A stretch of 64,000 nt of DNA from Seminavis robusta (Eukaryota > Bacillariophyta > Bacillariophyceae > Naviculales > Naviculaceae): NCBI GenBank assembly GCA_903772945.1, contig CAICTM010000004.1:186001-250000 (forward strand), written 5' to 3'. Below the pieces are notes generated by a model. The model was not told where the DNA came from. It saw only the letters and a program-made list of their open reading frames with translations, and did not search any database. The translations under genes were made by a program, and so were the position numbers. Positions 42,254 to 53,776 of the stretch are shown here, one piece after another (within the stretch, counting starts at the first letter, position 1; each line of letters opens with the position of its first letter).

Positions 42254-43869
42254 ATGGAGACAATGAGCTCTGATGCAACCAACAAGGGAACCATGTCGAA
42301 ATCGGGGAAGCACAAACAAATCCAAGTTCATATCAGAAAGTCTGGGGGAAAATCCGGATTTGAAGTGAAGTCCTGCAAACCAAGCATTACTGTGCGTGAA
42401 TTGAAGGACGATGTTGTCGCTTCGCTCCAACCGAGCTGGGAGGAAAATAATTTTACCCTCAGACCTGAACACATCCGGCTATTTCGCGTTGTTGGAGATA
42501 CGATCATGCCCGTTGGTGACGAGGATGATCTAGTAACGTCAGGGGAAAACCCACCCACCACGATGGCCACAATCGAGGACGAAAAGAAAGAAGAATCCCC
42601 CGAACCCAAATTCATTGCGTTGGAATATTTTACCACACTACCCGAAGACTTGTTTCGTACCGTCTCGATCCGTCAGATTTCACCAGTGACCTACGCCGCG
42701 GAAGGGAATGGGTGGACCAAAGCCGCTCCTCTATGTTGCGCAGCTTACACCGAGACAGAATGGAAGAGGCCTTGGTACGGTACCAAACAAGGCAATTTCA
42801 AGGCCCACGGGGTTTCACTTCGCTCGTTGGACACATCGGAAACATCAATGGCTGGACGACGAAAAGCTTTACTCTCCTTTTGGTGAACTTGGAGAAGAAG
42901 AGGGCCCCGGAGTCACGGCTATGACACTTGACCAGTACCGACAACTAACAAAGAATGAGATCTAAAAACAAGTGTCTCGCGCAAAAAGAGCTTTGACGAT
43001 ACTTATGTCAAGAAAAAGTATATCGTTGAACCCACCACCAAACGAGACAAGGATGCTGGGAAGAACAAGAAGCGAGCAACGAAAAGGATTCCATACTTCC
43101 GATTCAAAATTCCGCAAAATCTGGATCTTGCTCCCTATGGCGTCGCAGTAATTTATGACAACAGTTCCCCGAATCATATCACTTTGATTCGCACTGGTGT
43201 TGATGGTACGGAGCGTCTCGACCATCGAGGGTGGTATCAAGTTCGAAACACAGGTGTTTATCTGCCTGAGCGTGCCAATGGTCCACTCCTTGAACTTCCG
43301 AATGACCCAGAAGAAGTCACCGCACTCCTCAGGGACCACGCCTTCCACCCGATGGACAATGAGCCAGAGGGATTGATTCGTTCTGGAAATTGGTGCAGTG
43401 GATTATTTCGTTTTGCCTAAAGTTGCGTCCTTGTTCGCGCTTCACGACTTGAAATTGGAGGCAAGTGCCGAGCCTTCTCCGCCAGAGGGAGGCTTTCCCA
43501 ATGATGACTGCAGCACGATGTACATGGGTGCCTTGGTTTTGCATCATGTCGATCACGACCATTCCGTCTCATAGATCGGTCATCAAAGCCCTCCAGAAGG
43601 TAAATTATGTCGCTGCGGACCTTGATGGTTGGATTTGTCAGAGGCTACTTGAGAGTTTGGAACGCAGAAAAGATTTCGAACCAATTGAAAGCGCGGACGA
43701 AAAACTTGGTTTGTCCGAATCAGAGGCTGATGATGCTATCTATCACATGCATGGCGTTTTGAGTCACCATTCGACTGACGGCAAATCGACACTCCGGAGC
43801 TCCGGAGACAACACCGGAGGCCAGCTACCGCTAATCAGGAGCCTGGAGAGGCATCGTGGAGTGAGATAG
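42254..43869 (+). pseudogene. Decayed gene with ubiquitin-like N-terminal region
   Basis: Coherent protein-like sequence runs for 1.6 kb but jumps between frames several times. The first frame from the ATG at 42254 holds a beta-grasp-like region (IQVHIRKSGG...ITVRELKDDVVASL...HIRLFRVVGD). Another frame then gives LDDEKLYSPFGELGEEEGPG, and another SFDDTYVKKKYIVEP through NGPLLELPNDPEEV, then PKVASLFALHDLKLEASAEP, and last VNYVAADLDGWICQRLLESL. No consistent set of introns would join all of them. I do not recognise the parent gene. At least three frame changes suggest a pseudogene; an alternative is several sequencing errors. Confidence 0.6.
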
Positions 43870-44314
43870 ATAATAATAGAAGGAGATAATGATGGGATCA
43901 GCGTCGAACGTCGAATGTAACATGGCGAAAATCATGAAAAGTGGCTTTTACCGGCTCTTTCCAGCCATTTCTCCCTAACTCTTCCTTTTAGACCCGATAT
44001 GTAAAGTTCCCAGATGATGTTGGAAAAGGTATAGAAAGAGTATTGAGCATAAAGGCAGGTCTTGAGGTGCACAAAGCATTTACATTTCACTGTGCATCAA
44101 TGGAGCGAATGTGCGTCGAATCTATTTAATTCTGGTAGTCGCTCCGGAGGCTACCGGTACCAGTACCTCGTAGCTAGTCTAGCAAATGGGACGTATCGCC
44201 ACCGCGAACTCACAGCGCACACTACAAAGCAAAACAAAAACTCACCGCCAGGCATTGGAAGGAGTGTTGTGATAGATTACTAGTACTCGTTCCCTTAATA
44301 TTTCCAAGAGAAAA
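43870..44314. promoter_or_regulatory. Upstream region of SDE2
   Basis: 445 bp; CTACCGGTACCAGTACC near 44152-44168. Nothing coding was seen. Confidence 0.4.
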
Positions 44315-46171
44315 ATGATGCCCTGTCACCCCCCGGAACGACCGCAGCAATGGTTGGTGGAGTTTGAGCACAAGACGCACGTCTTGAGTCTTCCATGCAA
44401 TTTATTATTGGAGTCGACGGCGACAGAGCCTGCTGCCCTGATTCTCGAGGACATTTCGAATCGCACCGGATGGCCCGTCTCTCGCTTGCTTTTGGAGGGC
44501 CACGATGACAGCAACAATAATCACTGTTGTCGTGTCCGCGTCCAGTCAAGTCTTCGTGGTGGCAAGGGAGGATTTGGAACTCTGTTGAAAAGTTCGGCCC
44601 GACAGTCGGGTGCCAAACTGACGACGGATTTTGGAGCGTGTCGCGATTTGCAAGGCCGTCGGTTGCGTCATGTCAATGATGAAATCAAGTTGCGCAAATG
44701 GCGAGAAGCGCAAGAGCGAGAAAAGCAAACAGGCGGCAAGACGGAAGTGACGGATGCCATGTTTGATACGCCCTCGGGACTCTTTAATTGGCACTTGATG
44801 GTGCCCTCGTGGGCGGATATTTCCAAAAAGAGTACTCGCAAAATACAGCGACAATTCAAGCGCATGCAACAAGAAGAAGAACAATTGGAGCAAGAGAAAC
44901 GAAATGCCAGGGCACAACGTGAACGGAGTGTCACCATGTATGTCCAAAAGGCGACAGCAACCAGTAATCAAGTAAAGACCAATGTCATGAGTGCCGTCAA
45001 GCAAGGATTGCAGGCGCAACAAGACAAAAAGAGAAAGCGAGAAGAAGCCGAAGAAGCTCCATCGGATCTGTTTCAAAAAGAAGATAGACCCAATAGCTTG
45101 TGTACACTGTCAGGGGATGTGGTAGTCGAAGGCACGTCCAAACAATCCGCAAAAAATAATGTGATACAGATCCAATCGCAGTCAGACTTTTCCACTCTTG
45201 TGCTGTTCCTGGACAAGGAAGTACCCAAAGGCGACAAAAAGAAATCATCCATTCTCTATTACGAAGTGAAAGTAGTCACGGGAGGATTGGCACAAATTGG
45301 ATGGGCCAACGTGACGACCAGTGATTTCAAACCCAATACAGAAGAGGGGGACGGCGTGGGAGACGACAAGGGAAGCTTTGGATATGATGGTAGCCGGGCG
45401 CTCAAATTCCACAATGGAGCCGAAGAAGCATATGACAAAAGCCAGTGGAAGGCCGGGGATGTTGTGGGTTGTCAATACAATGTGAAGACGGGAGAAGTTT
45501 CCTACTCGTTGAATGGAAAAGACTTGGGTGTGGCATTTACGTTTTCGGACCCGACCAAGACGGTGCTATTTCCGGCATTGAGTTGCAACGGAGGAGAAAT
45601 TCTAGAGCTGCATGTGGCCAAGGAGGATATGGAACATCTTCCGACCAAGGACAGTGAAAAGTATATTGCCGTGCAGGACTTGATTGCCGTGAGCATTGTG
45701 GCCGACGACAGCGTCACAAATAATGGAGAACAAAATGACGACAACAAAGAACCAGCAGCAAAAGATGACGACGAGAAGGACGGAGCAAAGACCAAAGGAG
45801 ACGAAGCCGATTCACCACCAGAAGAACAAGCGGAGGAGAAGAAGGAACCAGAGACAAAGAAGGCGCCTATAAAAGTGGAGGCTTTGGACCTAGCGAAGTT
45901 TGAATCAGTGGCAGCTCTCGAAGAGCTCGGATTGGATCGTCTGAAGGGTGCCTTGATGGCAATTGGTGTCAAGTGCGGGTAAGTACTTGGAATTGTCAAG
46001 GGCCAATGTTGTTTGACTCACTCAACTGGACGGAGCTCATGTTATCACTGTTGTTTGTTGCCTTGCTTTAGTGGTTCTTTGAATGAACGGGCTGCAAGAT
46101 TGTTTTCTTTAAAAGGCTTGGAACGCAAAGACTACCCAAAGAAAGTGAGGGCAAAAAACTTTGTAGAATAG
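44315..46171 (+). CDS. SDE2: SDE2 splicing/genome-maintenance factor with internal SPRY domain
   Basis: Two exons, 44315-45978 and 46072-46171 (93-bp intron, phase 2); 587 residues. SDE2 is made as a ubiquitin-like fold that is clipped after a Gly-Gly, freeing a Lys-started protein that joins the spliceosome and supports intron-specific splicing. Here the ubiquitin-like fold covers ~1-83, and the cleavage motif is LRGGKGGFGTLL at ~80. It is followed by the SDE2 signature ACRDLQGRRLRHVNDE, a coiled-coil, a SPRY domain at ~265-455 (YYEVKVVTGGLAQIGWAN, GDVVGCQYNVKTGEVSYSLNG), an acidic linker, and the C-terminal SAP-like [28 protein letters not shown], split by the intron. The SPRY insert is not in the human or yeast proteins. 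Confidence 0.92.
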
Positions 46172-46245
46172 CAGTAGCGAATATTAACCCAGTAACTACA
46201 GTTCAATACCCCTCTTGAATTTTGCACCCGTTGTTGTTGTCTCGC

Positions 46246-47877
46246 TTAGTGTACTCGGCGTACAGCAATAGTGATATCATCTCTGTAGGGAATCCCTGTC
46301 GTGTTGACGAGCCATCGATCGGAAGCAGTGCGGACAAGATCTTCGACTGCGAGCTCCAATGGCGACGCCAATGTTCCCAAGTAGGTGTTTCGGTTCAGGT
46401 ACGGACGTGAAAGCCCTTGTGCAATTTCTTCCAGCGGCACGTAGTCGAACATCCCGTCAGTGAGCGACACGGCTAGCAATATCTTGCTATCGTTGTCGTG
46501 TTGGTTGTCGTCATGCGCTGCCAAGGATCCTGATGATGATGGCAACTCCACCACTGTGACGGTTGGCTCTGGAATTACCCCACAATGTTCCAAATCGTAA
46601 TCGCCCAGACTCCGGCTCATGGCCAAGGCAAGTCCCGACCCTCCCTCTTTATCTATCGGTTCGGCAACGCGTGCCGTGGAATCATAGAACGGAATGGGAT
46701 CAATCACGATACAGCCCGTTTTGACAATCCGTTGTCGTTCTTCGGGCAAGTCTGGTTTGTGTGGCGTTGTGACATGGGTGATATTCACGTGTCGTCGCTC
46801 CATATCGATTTGCACCAGCATGGAACGACTGTCGCCAGTGTTGGCAAAGTAGAGGCGACGACCCAACCGCACCACGGTCGAGGCCGTGCATCCACTGTCA
46901 TGAATCAGCGGCCCCTGCCGATGAATGTCCCAAAATGAAGATTGAAGTGCCTGGCGGATTTGTTCGTCCATGGTATTGTCAAGTCGTGTCTCCAAGGGTA
47001 TCAATCGATCCAGCAATAGCCCGGGAAGTGTTGCTGCAGCAAAGTCTGCTTTCAAATGGCCTGACAACCCATGTCCATCAAATATGCCCATGAAAAAGTT
47101 GTTGTGCAGAGGATTGTGCCTTTTCTTTGGGTGTTTCTTATGCTTGTGTTTTCTCCCCAAGGAGGTTGGAAAGAGATCTACTAGCAAAGCTCGATCCTGG
47201 TTGTTTTCGTGAGTCCCACCCAAACCTCGTCGGGATATCAGTGCAAAATGATCTCCAGAATGATGGCGCACCGAAAATGATTGATGCGTAATGTTGTGAT
47301 TGTGGTGGTTGCGAATGCCGTGGTATCCAGACCGTGTAAAATTGCGTCTTGCTTCGACCAAGATTTTGGGTGTGGGAGGGTACAGGAAAGTGGATGGATT
47401 CATGAGGAAATTTCCCAGGCGATCCAGGTGATTGTCCAGGTCATCCGTCATTGAATTAGTGCTGTTACTGCCTTTGTTGCTTTCTTGACTATTTTCGCCA
47501 TCATCCATCCCAAACAAATCCCCTGGATCGGGTAGCATATCCATCAGTGGATCATCGGGAAGTGGTGGGAGGAAATCTGCCAAATCAATGGGTAGGACCA
47601 AGACACATTCTCGTTCCTCCTCCTCGGCCTTTGATGATGACTGACACCAATCGTAGTTCCAGGATGTCTCGGAAGCGTGTTCTCGTCGCAGCACGGGTGC
47701 CTTTCCTCTTGGTTTCACCAGGCTTCGAAACAAGCGTAGAATTTGCGAAGAAACGGCCAGGAACGCCAATCCCAAGGGTATCATCAAGATTCGATTGTCT
47801 ACATTTGGCTCTGCATGCTTTCGCCGTCTCTTTCGCTTGTTATGGCTGCTGGGAAGCTTGGGAGCTACCATTTCCAT
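46246..47877 (-). CDS. Membrane-anchored PP2C-type protein phosphatase
   Basis: Single exon, 543 residues from the ATG at 47877; the frame upstream has no ATG before a stop. Metal-dependent Ser/Thr phosphatase. Motifs in order: GIFDGHGLSGH at ~264, NTGDSRSML at ~348, MSRSLGDYDLEH at ~430, SLTDGMFDYV at ~473 and YRDDITIAVRR at ~533. These supply the metal-binding aspartates, so it should be active. A basic N-terminus and one membrane helix (MIPLGLAFLAVSSQILRLF, ~31-49) anchor it; the catalytic domain starts after an acidic/Pro linker. The 3' end lies only 74 bp from that of SDE2 (convergent). Confidence 0.88.
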   Translation of the reverse strand: MEMVAPKLPSSHNKRKRRRKHAEPNVDNRILMIPLGLAFLAVSSQILRLFRSLVKPRGKAPVLRREHASETSWNYDWCQSSSKAEEEERECVLVLPIDLADFLPPLPDDPLMDMLPDPGDLFGMDDGENSQESNKGSNSTNSMTDDLDNHLDRLGNFLMNPSTFLYPPTPKILVEARRNFTRSGYHGIRNHHNHNITHQSFSVRHHSGDHFALISRRGLGGTHENNQDRALLVDLFPTSLGRKHKHKKHPKKRHNPLHNNFFMGIFDGHGLSGHLKADFAAATLPGLLLDRLIPLETRLDNTMDEQIRQALQSSFWDIHRQGPLIHDSGCTASTVVRLGRRLYFANTGDSRSMLVQIDMERRHVNITHVTTPHKPDLPEERQRIVKTGCIVIDPIPFYDSTARVAEPIDKEGGSGLALAMSRSLGDYDLEHCGVIPEPTVTVVELPSSSGSLAAHDDNQHDNDSKILLAVSLTDGMFDYVPLEEIAQGLSRPYLNRNTYLGTLASPLELAVEDLVRTASDRWLVNTTGIPYRDDITIAVRRVH

Positions 47878-48163
47878 GCAAGGGGATGCTTTACAAAGCT
47901 TAGCAAAGATACATAGATGAAGGTCTCTCGATCGTTCGAGTGCTGTTCTGTCAACAGATTGGGCATCACTCGCATCTTTTGCTTGGTCCAATTAGCCGGC
48001 TCAGCTGTAACCATTCTACTAGTAAAGCTCTAACTCTACTGCAGGTTTCGTACACATCAAGACGTTGACGATGACGGCCACACAAACACTCAACCACACA
48101 ACCCTTCACCGCCCGCTGCTGCAATAGCTAGTTATCCTGTTGTGAACGTAACCAGAGGCAATC
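47878..48163. promoter_or_regulatory. Short divergent promoter, PP2C / SAP-domain gene
   Basis: About 290 bp serve both head-to-head genes. An open frame continues upstream of the PP2C start without an ATG. Confidence 0.4.
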
Positions 48164-48742
48164 ATGGCCCGCGGAAAATTCAACAAACGAGGTGGTGGTC
48201 CCCGTTTGGACGCCGAGAATGCCGACGAGATTGAACAGCGCAATGCCCGTTTAGCCGAATTGGAAGAACGGCGTACCCAACGTCGAGCCGAAGAAGAGGA
48301 AGACGAGGACGAAGAAGGCGGCGGCGGCGATGAAGGAGCGGCTGCCGAGCAGAGCGGCGAGGCAACCAGTACTCCCGCAGCCAAGCCCAAACCAGAAAAG
48401 GCTGCACCCGTCACTACCGCTGAAGACCACAAGCGCAACATGGCCAAATTGGCCGAGGTGAAAAAGCGTCGTGAAGTGGCCGAAGCCAAGCGAAAGGCAG
48501 AAACCGAAGCGGCCGAACAAGCCGAAGAAGATCGGAAAAAACAGGCGGCCGCAGTGACAGGGGATGACGGCAAGAAAAAGAAGAAAGAAAAGGAAGTCAA
48601 GATTCCAAAATTGGATAAAATACAAATCAAGAAAATGAAACCAGCCCAAATGAAAGAAGCACTCAAATTGAGGGGCTTGGAAATTCAAGGAAATGCAAAG
48701 GCGCTGACAGACCGTCTTTTGAAGTACGAGGCAGCTCGCTAA
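48164..48742 (+). CDS. SAP-domain basic/acidic nuclear protein
   Basis: Single exon, 192 residues. MARGKFNKRGGGPR is a basic start, followed by a long charged helix with Glu/Asp stretches (~20-60) and Lys/Glu coiled-coil (~85-150). The C-terminal ~35 residues (KPAQMKEALKLRGLEIQGNA, then ALTDRLLKYEAAR) form a SAP motif, a helix-turn-helix that binds DNA or RNA. The N-terminal half has a loose likeness to PDAP1/PP28 phosphoproteins. A chromatin or RNA-binding role is inferred. Confidence 0.75.
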   Translation: MARGKFNKRGGGPRLDAENADEIEQRNARLAELEERRTQRRAEEEEDEDEEGGGGDEGAAAEQSGEATSTPAAKPKPEKAAPVTTAEDHKRNMAKLAEVKKRREVAEAKRKAETEAAEQAEEDRKKQAAAVTGDDGKKKKKEKEVKIPKLDKIQIKKMKPAQMKEALKLRGLEIQGNAKALTDRLLKYEAAR

Positions 48743-49699
48743 ATCAAAAGTTGGAGACAATTCTAAGAGGAAAATGTGCAATAAGCAAAAGCAGTTCAAT
48801 TCGTGATTGCAGCCGTCCGTCTCCTTTAGAATGTATTGAGTATTGTAGTCTTGGCAATGCCGGCACTCAATTGTTCCATACATGTATTGTTGGAGACAAA
48901 GACGAATGACTCAGTTACATCGCGTTTGATTAATTTCTCGATCACTCATGATGATGGTGCTTGAAGCCGGTACTGGTACCACCGGCGTTGGGTGTGCTCT
49001 ACCTACCGGTAGTGTCTATGTTGTGGCTGCTACCAGTAGTTGTGCTATTGCTGGCTTTTGTGTGTAACCTACCACCCGTGGTCCTTGCCTCGGCACTGGA
49101 GTTTTCTTTGGAGGCAGCCTGCGGAAGTTCATGAGTGGTATGGTACTATCAGCCCTGAACTCTGCTTCCTGAAACAGTTTCAAGTTCAGCTCGTGACGGA
49201 AGTTCTCACCAACTATTATCCTGCGATAACCAAGTGCCAATGGTAGCTTTTCGGCACGCCCATGGGCTGTATGGCACGAACTGGCAGCTTCGGAACACAC
49301 TCTCCATGTGCAGCAAGCGGTTGAGTGACAGGTACCTGTACGGGTGGTACCTGGTACCTGAACTCGTCCGGACCGGTAGCATTTGCACTCGCGTGCACTG
49401 AATCTTTCTGCCGTTGCAAATAAGGCATGCATGCAGATAGACTATCGGTAGGCACGCCCGTTAACTCGTTGTAGCCTGGAAACTCAGGCTTGTTACGGTA
49501 CCGTTATACTTGCAGGTTGCGGGTATGGTACGTTCTGGTACATGTACTATACTTTTGGCAAATTGAGTTTTATCTGTTGAGTGAGGGTCGGGCGCGGCAC
49601 GAAGCTCGCTCATTGCGCAACTATACAAGTCTTGAATTGAAGCAATCAAACCATACATGGTACTTGCTGCCAACCATTCTTCAATTGAGAGCAAAAAAC
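48743..49699. other. Gene-poor stretch, palindrome-rich
   Basis: Near-palindromes built of GGTACC/ACCGGT occur at 48967-49015, 49330-49380 and 49495-49545. No convincing gene. Confidence 0.45.
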
Positions 49700-51404
49700 C
49701 ATCATATCTGTATCTCATTTCCGTTCTTTCCGAGGGAGAACATTTACCTCCTCTCCGTTCTGTTGTTGCTCGCCTCTACTGTCGTTTTGCTTGGTTACCC
49801 GTACTATGAAAGGGACGGCTTGCCGCAATACAATTCAAGCTCGGGCGCTTCAGGATCATCTCACCAACCGAGGTTTGGGCGCTCGCTGACCAGGGACGGG
49901 TATGTACCTGTAGGAAATGTAATACGTGGAGATAGAGCCTATGAAATTATTGGTATTGCATTGGCAATGAATGGCGACGGAAGCTTGGTTGCTGTTGGCG
50001 GCCTGTACTTCGTGGAAGTCTACGAAATCAATGGTGCCACTTGGACTTTGAAAGGATCTCGCATCCAGCTCCCCAACAGCGGAGACAATGTGTTGTTGGC
50101 TCTTGACATGTCGTCCGATGGCCAATTCTAAGCGGTTGGCTCACGGTTGGATGACATGACTGGTGAGGATAGTGGATTGGTGAGAGTCTACCGATTCAAT
50201 TCAACTGATTGGGATCAGAGAGGGTGGGACCTGAACCCGGAAGTCGCAGGAGCCCGGTTTGGGACAAGTAAGTGTCGCCATTTCAGATGACGGGGTCCTT
50301 CTTCTTGTTGGTGCGGGCGAGGCAAATGGTGGTGCTGGGGCAGCTTACTACTACAAATTTGACTCCACAAGTGGTAACTACATCAATCAAGATGAACTCG
50401 GCCGAACGTTAGTTGACGGCGCAACCATTATTACCTTCCGAAGCTTCGGTTCATCCGTGGCAATGGCCCGTGATGGTAGTAGTGTTATCGTTGGAGCTCC
50501 CGCCAGTTCTGGCGATTTGTTTACTGGCGAAGCTTACGTTTTCGATCTCGTGAATGACTTCTTCTATTCTGTCGTTGGGCGGTCGCTAGAGGGAGAGGGT
50601 AACGGTGATGGGTTTGGAGAAGCAGTGGCCATGAACAGCGCGGGAGACATTTTTGCTGTAGGAGGTCCCAACAATGATGGAGTCAATGGTCTCTCAACTG
50701 GGAGTGTGCGGGTCTTTCAGCGAACTTCCCTTGGTGCAGGTTTTGTGCAATTGGGAGAGTACGTAAGGTGTTTGAAGAACGCGACTCCGTCTCGATGAAC
50801 CTCCTCATGCATGCATGTGCTCTTCTTCTCTTTTCTTGTCACTCATCTCGATATATTGTACCAATGAAGGGATATCGACGGTGAAGGCATACTCGATTCT
50901 TTTGGCTTTGCCATAGCCCTTTCGGCTGATGGCTACAAAATCGTTATTGGGGCCCTTTTTCACGATGGTGCCACAGGTGTGGATAGTGGTCATGCAATGA
51001 TCTTTCAATACGATTTCACTCTAGGCGACTGGGCCCCCCAGCAGATCAGTAGGAGTATTGGAACTGAGCTAGAAGGAGAAGTGGCAGGAGACAACTATGG
51101 GTACCAGGTTGCCATTTCTGACGCTGGAGATCGAATAGTTGTCAGCGCTCGCCGCAATGGCAATGTCGCCACGTTCAATGGGGCAGCTTATGTTTATGGC
51201 CAGACCGAGTTCCCTACTTTCTCACCAATCACCAATCCCTTGCCAGAGGTCAGCGATCTCTCCCTGTCTTCAACCTCTGCAGGTTTTGCCAGTCGCTTAG
51301 CTGCCCTGTGGCAATCAATCACTGAAAGAACCTCGGACTGCATTGAAACATACTTGGTGGTTGAAACACACCACGAACTTTACAACCCAGACCTATTCCA
51401 CTAA
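49700..51404 (+). pseudogene. Broken FG-GAP-like beta-propeller secreted/membrane protein gene
   Basis: Repeated propeller strands are clear: ALAMNGDGSLVAVGG, VAISDDGVLLLVGAGEANGG, VAMARDGSSVIVGAPASSGD, VAMNSAGDIFAVGG, IALSADGYKIVIGA and VAISDAGDRIVVSARRNG. A hydrophobic anchor (IYLLSVLLLLASTVVLLGYPYY) comes first. Large diatom families have this layout. An intron at 50759-50869 (GTACGT...GAAG) is still well formed and joins LGE-DIDGEG. The frame is broken by a stop in 'DGQF-AVGSRLDD' (~50130) and a 4-bp tandem AAGT duplication near 50270, and no start codon is clear. Few lesions and an intact intron suggest recent loss, or a sequencing artefact. Confidence 0.65.
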
Positions 51405-52369
51405 TCCGGTTCATCTATCTCTATTCGAGATTCAGGCTTGGCGTACGATACCTGGTACCATTGCCCAAGGTGCCGCTCCGGCTGAATTCAGGTGTCGAGT
51501 GTCGAGCTTTAGACCACTCAGAGCTCAGATACCGGAAACCGGAAGCAAAGCGATCCAACAGGTTTACAGCCTGCGCGCTGTTGGTGCAAGGTACCGGTAC
51601 CGGTTTATGCGTCACTCATACTTAAGATAAAATGGTTCAAGATACTGGACCAAGTACTAGCTAGTACTCAAATTTTCAAAGATGAAAGATAGCCTACAAG
51701 ACAGTCAGGTTGCCCAAACCAGATAAGCTACAAGTACTAAAGTCTCATTTACAAAGAAATACTTTACTACATGTATGTGGGGAGTGAGGGCAGCTAGCAT
51801 TCGCTATCTCCCACATCACCATCTACATGTACATCCATCCAAGTCCAACTTGGGCAGCCTCCAATTTTGGCTTTGCACCTTTTTTTCTTCTCGGGCTTTG
51901 GTGATGGCTCCTCACACTGTCTGAGGGAATGGTTTGTATTAGGGTATGTGATGAAAGCTGTTAGTGGCTATCATTTACCAAAGATACTGAGATTGGGCTG
52001 CTTGTAAGCTAATACTCGGTGTGGATCTGTTAATTAATTAAAATAAGATATTTCTACTCAAAATATTGCATCTAATAGCCAAGGTGAGCGTGTATACCGG
52101 TATATCGTGAAGCTACCTGTGCTCCTGTGCTGCTTTTGTGCTGGTCGCGCTGAAGACCACACATAAGCAGGAACGACGGCACGAGCTGAGCTGTCTTCGG
52201 CGGGAATCGATGTTGCATGCTGCCAAGTCGGGGTAGGTGGGAGTACACGATGTTCCAAGTGCCGTACATGTAGGTTATGCGTGGTACCGTGAAGTACCGG
52301 GTGGTGGTACGTTCTACAGGACGTGACCAATGGATCTTACGCAGCTACCGTACCGGTACTGGGATCGAA
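51405..52369. other. Gene-poor stretch
   Basis: AGGTACCGGTACCGGT at about 51588-51603 and scattered GTACC motifs at 52098-52350. No convincing gene. Confidence 0.45.
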
Positions 52370-53290
52370 TGATTCGATTCGATTCAATCCCATGTAACAT
52401 CCGCGAAATCGAAACCTGCATTTGGTCACACTTCACGCTGTTTCCCAGAGAACTGCAACGACGGAACATCTCATAAAATCGAAAACAAGCTCAGCAAACC
52501 AGCAACCAACAAGAACCAAAAACCAGCAATACAAGTATACAGTCATTTCTTACGCTTACAAGCACATAATACAGATTCCAAAAACAACAAACACTATCAT
52601 GCAATCTCATTCCGAATATTCATTCATCGACAGAACAAAGCCGGAACTGCCTCGACAAGCAGGAAAGCTGCAAATATATGGAAAAGAAGACATTTCTTCT
52701 CCTATCAATATGGAGCCCCACCATGACGAATCAGCCTGGAAATGCCCTGTGACCGAGTTGTTACAAGAAACACTACCAAGACACCACAAGGAGAAGATGG
52801 CCGAGCTGCAAGAAAAGCTAGCCAAGCTTCATTCGAAATTGAATGCACTAGGCTCCAAGGTTGATCTTGTCCAGCAGCCGGATCTTGTCCAGCAGCCGAA
52901 ACAACGGGAGGCCGAAGATTTCACAAGCATCGAGTTTTTGATCCGTAAAGCTTATCTGTCAACCATTTTTGAATGCGAAGATGAAGGAGAAAAGGAAGTG
53001 AGAGCAATTGTATAGTTTATGGCTGTACAGCCAGCTTACGAGTTTATGAGAACTGGTAGTATAGCAACAAAACATAAAGTCAATCGTTGCTTGTAATAAT
53101 AGAGAACAAAGATTACTAAAATTGGGCAACCACAACCTCAGACAGCTTCCAGGCTCTTTGCTACGCTACAGTAGGGCTACGGTGGTACTGACTCATTTGC
53201 ACCAATATCCTTCTCGATGTACAGTGCTGTATCAGCTAGCTGAATGTAATAGTCCAGCCTGCTGATGAGATCCACCGTAGACTACCCATC
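52370..53290 (+). repeat. Segmental duplication, unit 1
   Basis: It begins in GATTCGATTCGATTC, covers the 5' untranslated region, the small gene at 52599, and about 270 bp of 3' flank (with CTTCCAGGCTCTTTGCTAC and GAGATCCACCGTA). The same order occurs at 54230-55190. Similarity reaches well outside the coding part, so this is a DNA-level duplication. Confidence 0.85.
52599..53015 (+). CDS. Small unknown protein, tandem copy 1
   Basis: 138 residues, single exon. MQSHSEYSFIDRTKPELPRQ starts it; a helical middle follows (EMLQ-free segment LPRHHKEKMAELQEKLAKLH), then a QQPDLVQQP repeat and a conserved end, EFLIRKAYLSTIFECEDEGE. The start is supported because the paralogue at 54415 begins at the same place and upstream similarity is non-coding in nature. 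No known domain. The C-terminus differs from its paralogue through a small frame-changing indel near the end. Confidence 0.65.
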   Translation: MQSHSEYSFIDRTKPELPRQAGKLQIYGKEDISSPINMEPHHDESAWKCPVTELLQETLPRHHKEKMAELQEKLAKLHSKLNALGSKVDLVQQPDLVQQPKQREAEDFTSIEFLIRKAYLSTIFECEDEGEKEVRAIV

Positions 53291-53450
53291 TAGGTTGGCT
53301 GGGCTGAGCCGCCATCGCCTCTCCCAAAACTCACCCGGTCGCGCTGAAGCCAGCAGGAAAGACGGAACGACCTATAAGCCGTCTTCGGCTGGAATCAAAT
53401 CGAATGTGATCGAATGATAGCTCTCAACGGATGTAGGGCCCTTGTGAATT

Positions 53451-53546
53451 TTGTTTGTCTGTGTGTTTGTGTGTTTGTGTGTTTGTGTGTTTGTGTGTTT
53501 GTGTGTTTGTGTGTTTGTGTGTTTGTGTGTTTGTGTGTTTGTGTGT
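53451..53546. repeat. (GTGTGTTT)n minisatellite, ~11 units
   Basis: An 8-bp unit GTGTGTTT repeats without interruption for about 90 bp. A Cys/Val frame across it is an artefact. Confidence 0.95.
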
Positions 53547-53776
53547 CACACTGTTTAGCCTTAACCCTAATAGAGGTAGACTACCAAAAGAGAAACAGAT
53601 GGCTGGCTAGAGCTAGGTCTTCAGCTGCAGCAGCTAGCCACTGCCAATCAAAATCAAACTCGTTGAGGGCTCGTGCCTTCGGCAGCTTGAATTCATCAGA
53701 CAATCGATGTTGAATCGTTGCATCGTTGCATTGTTGCATCCTGTCGAGGTTGAGTGGCTGCCGGTGGTCTGGACCA

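Noticed and set aside
53414-53713. 99-codon Cys/Val-rich frame
   Set aside because: It is only the translation of the GTGTGTTT minisatellite.
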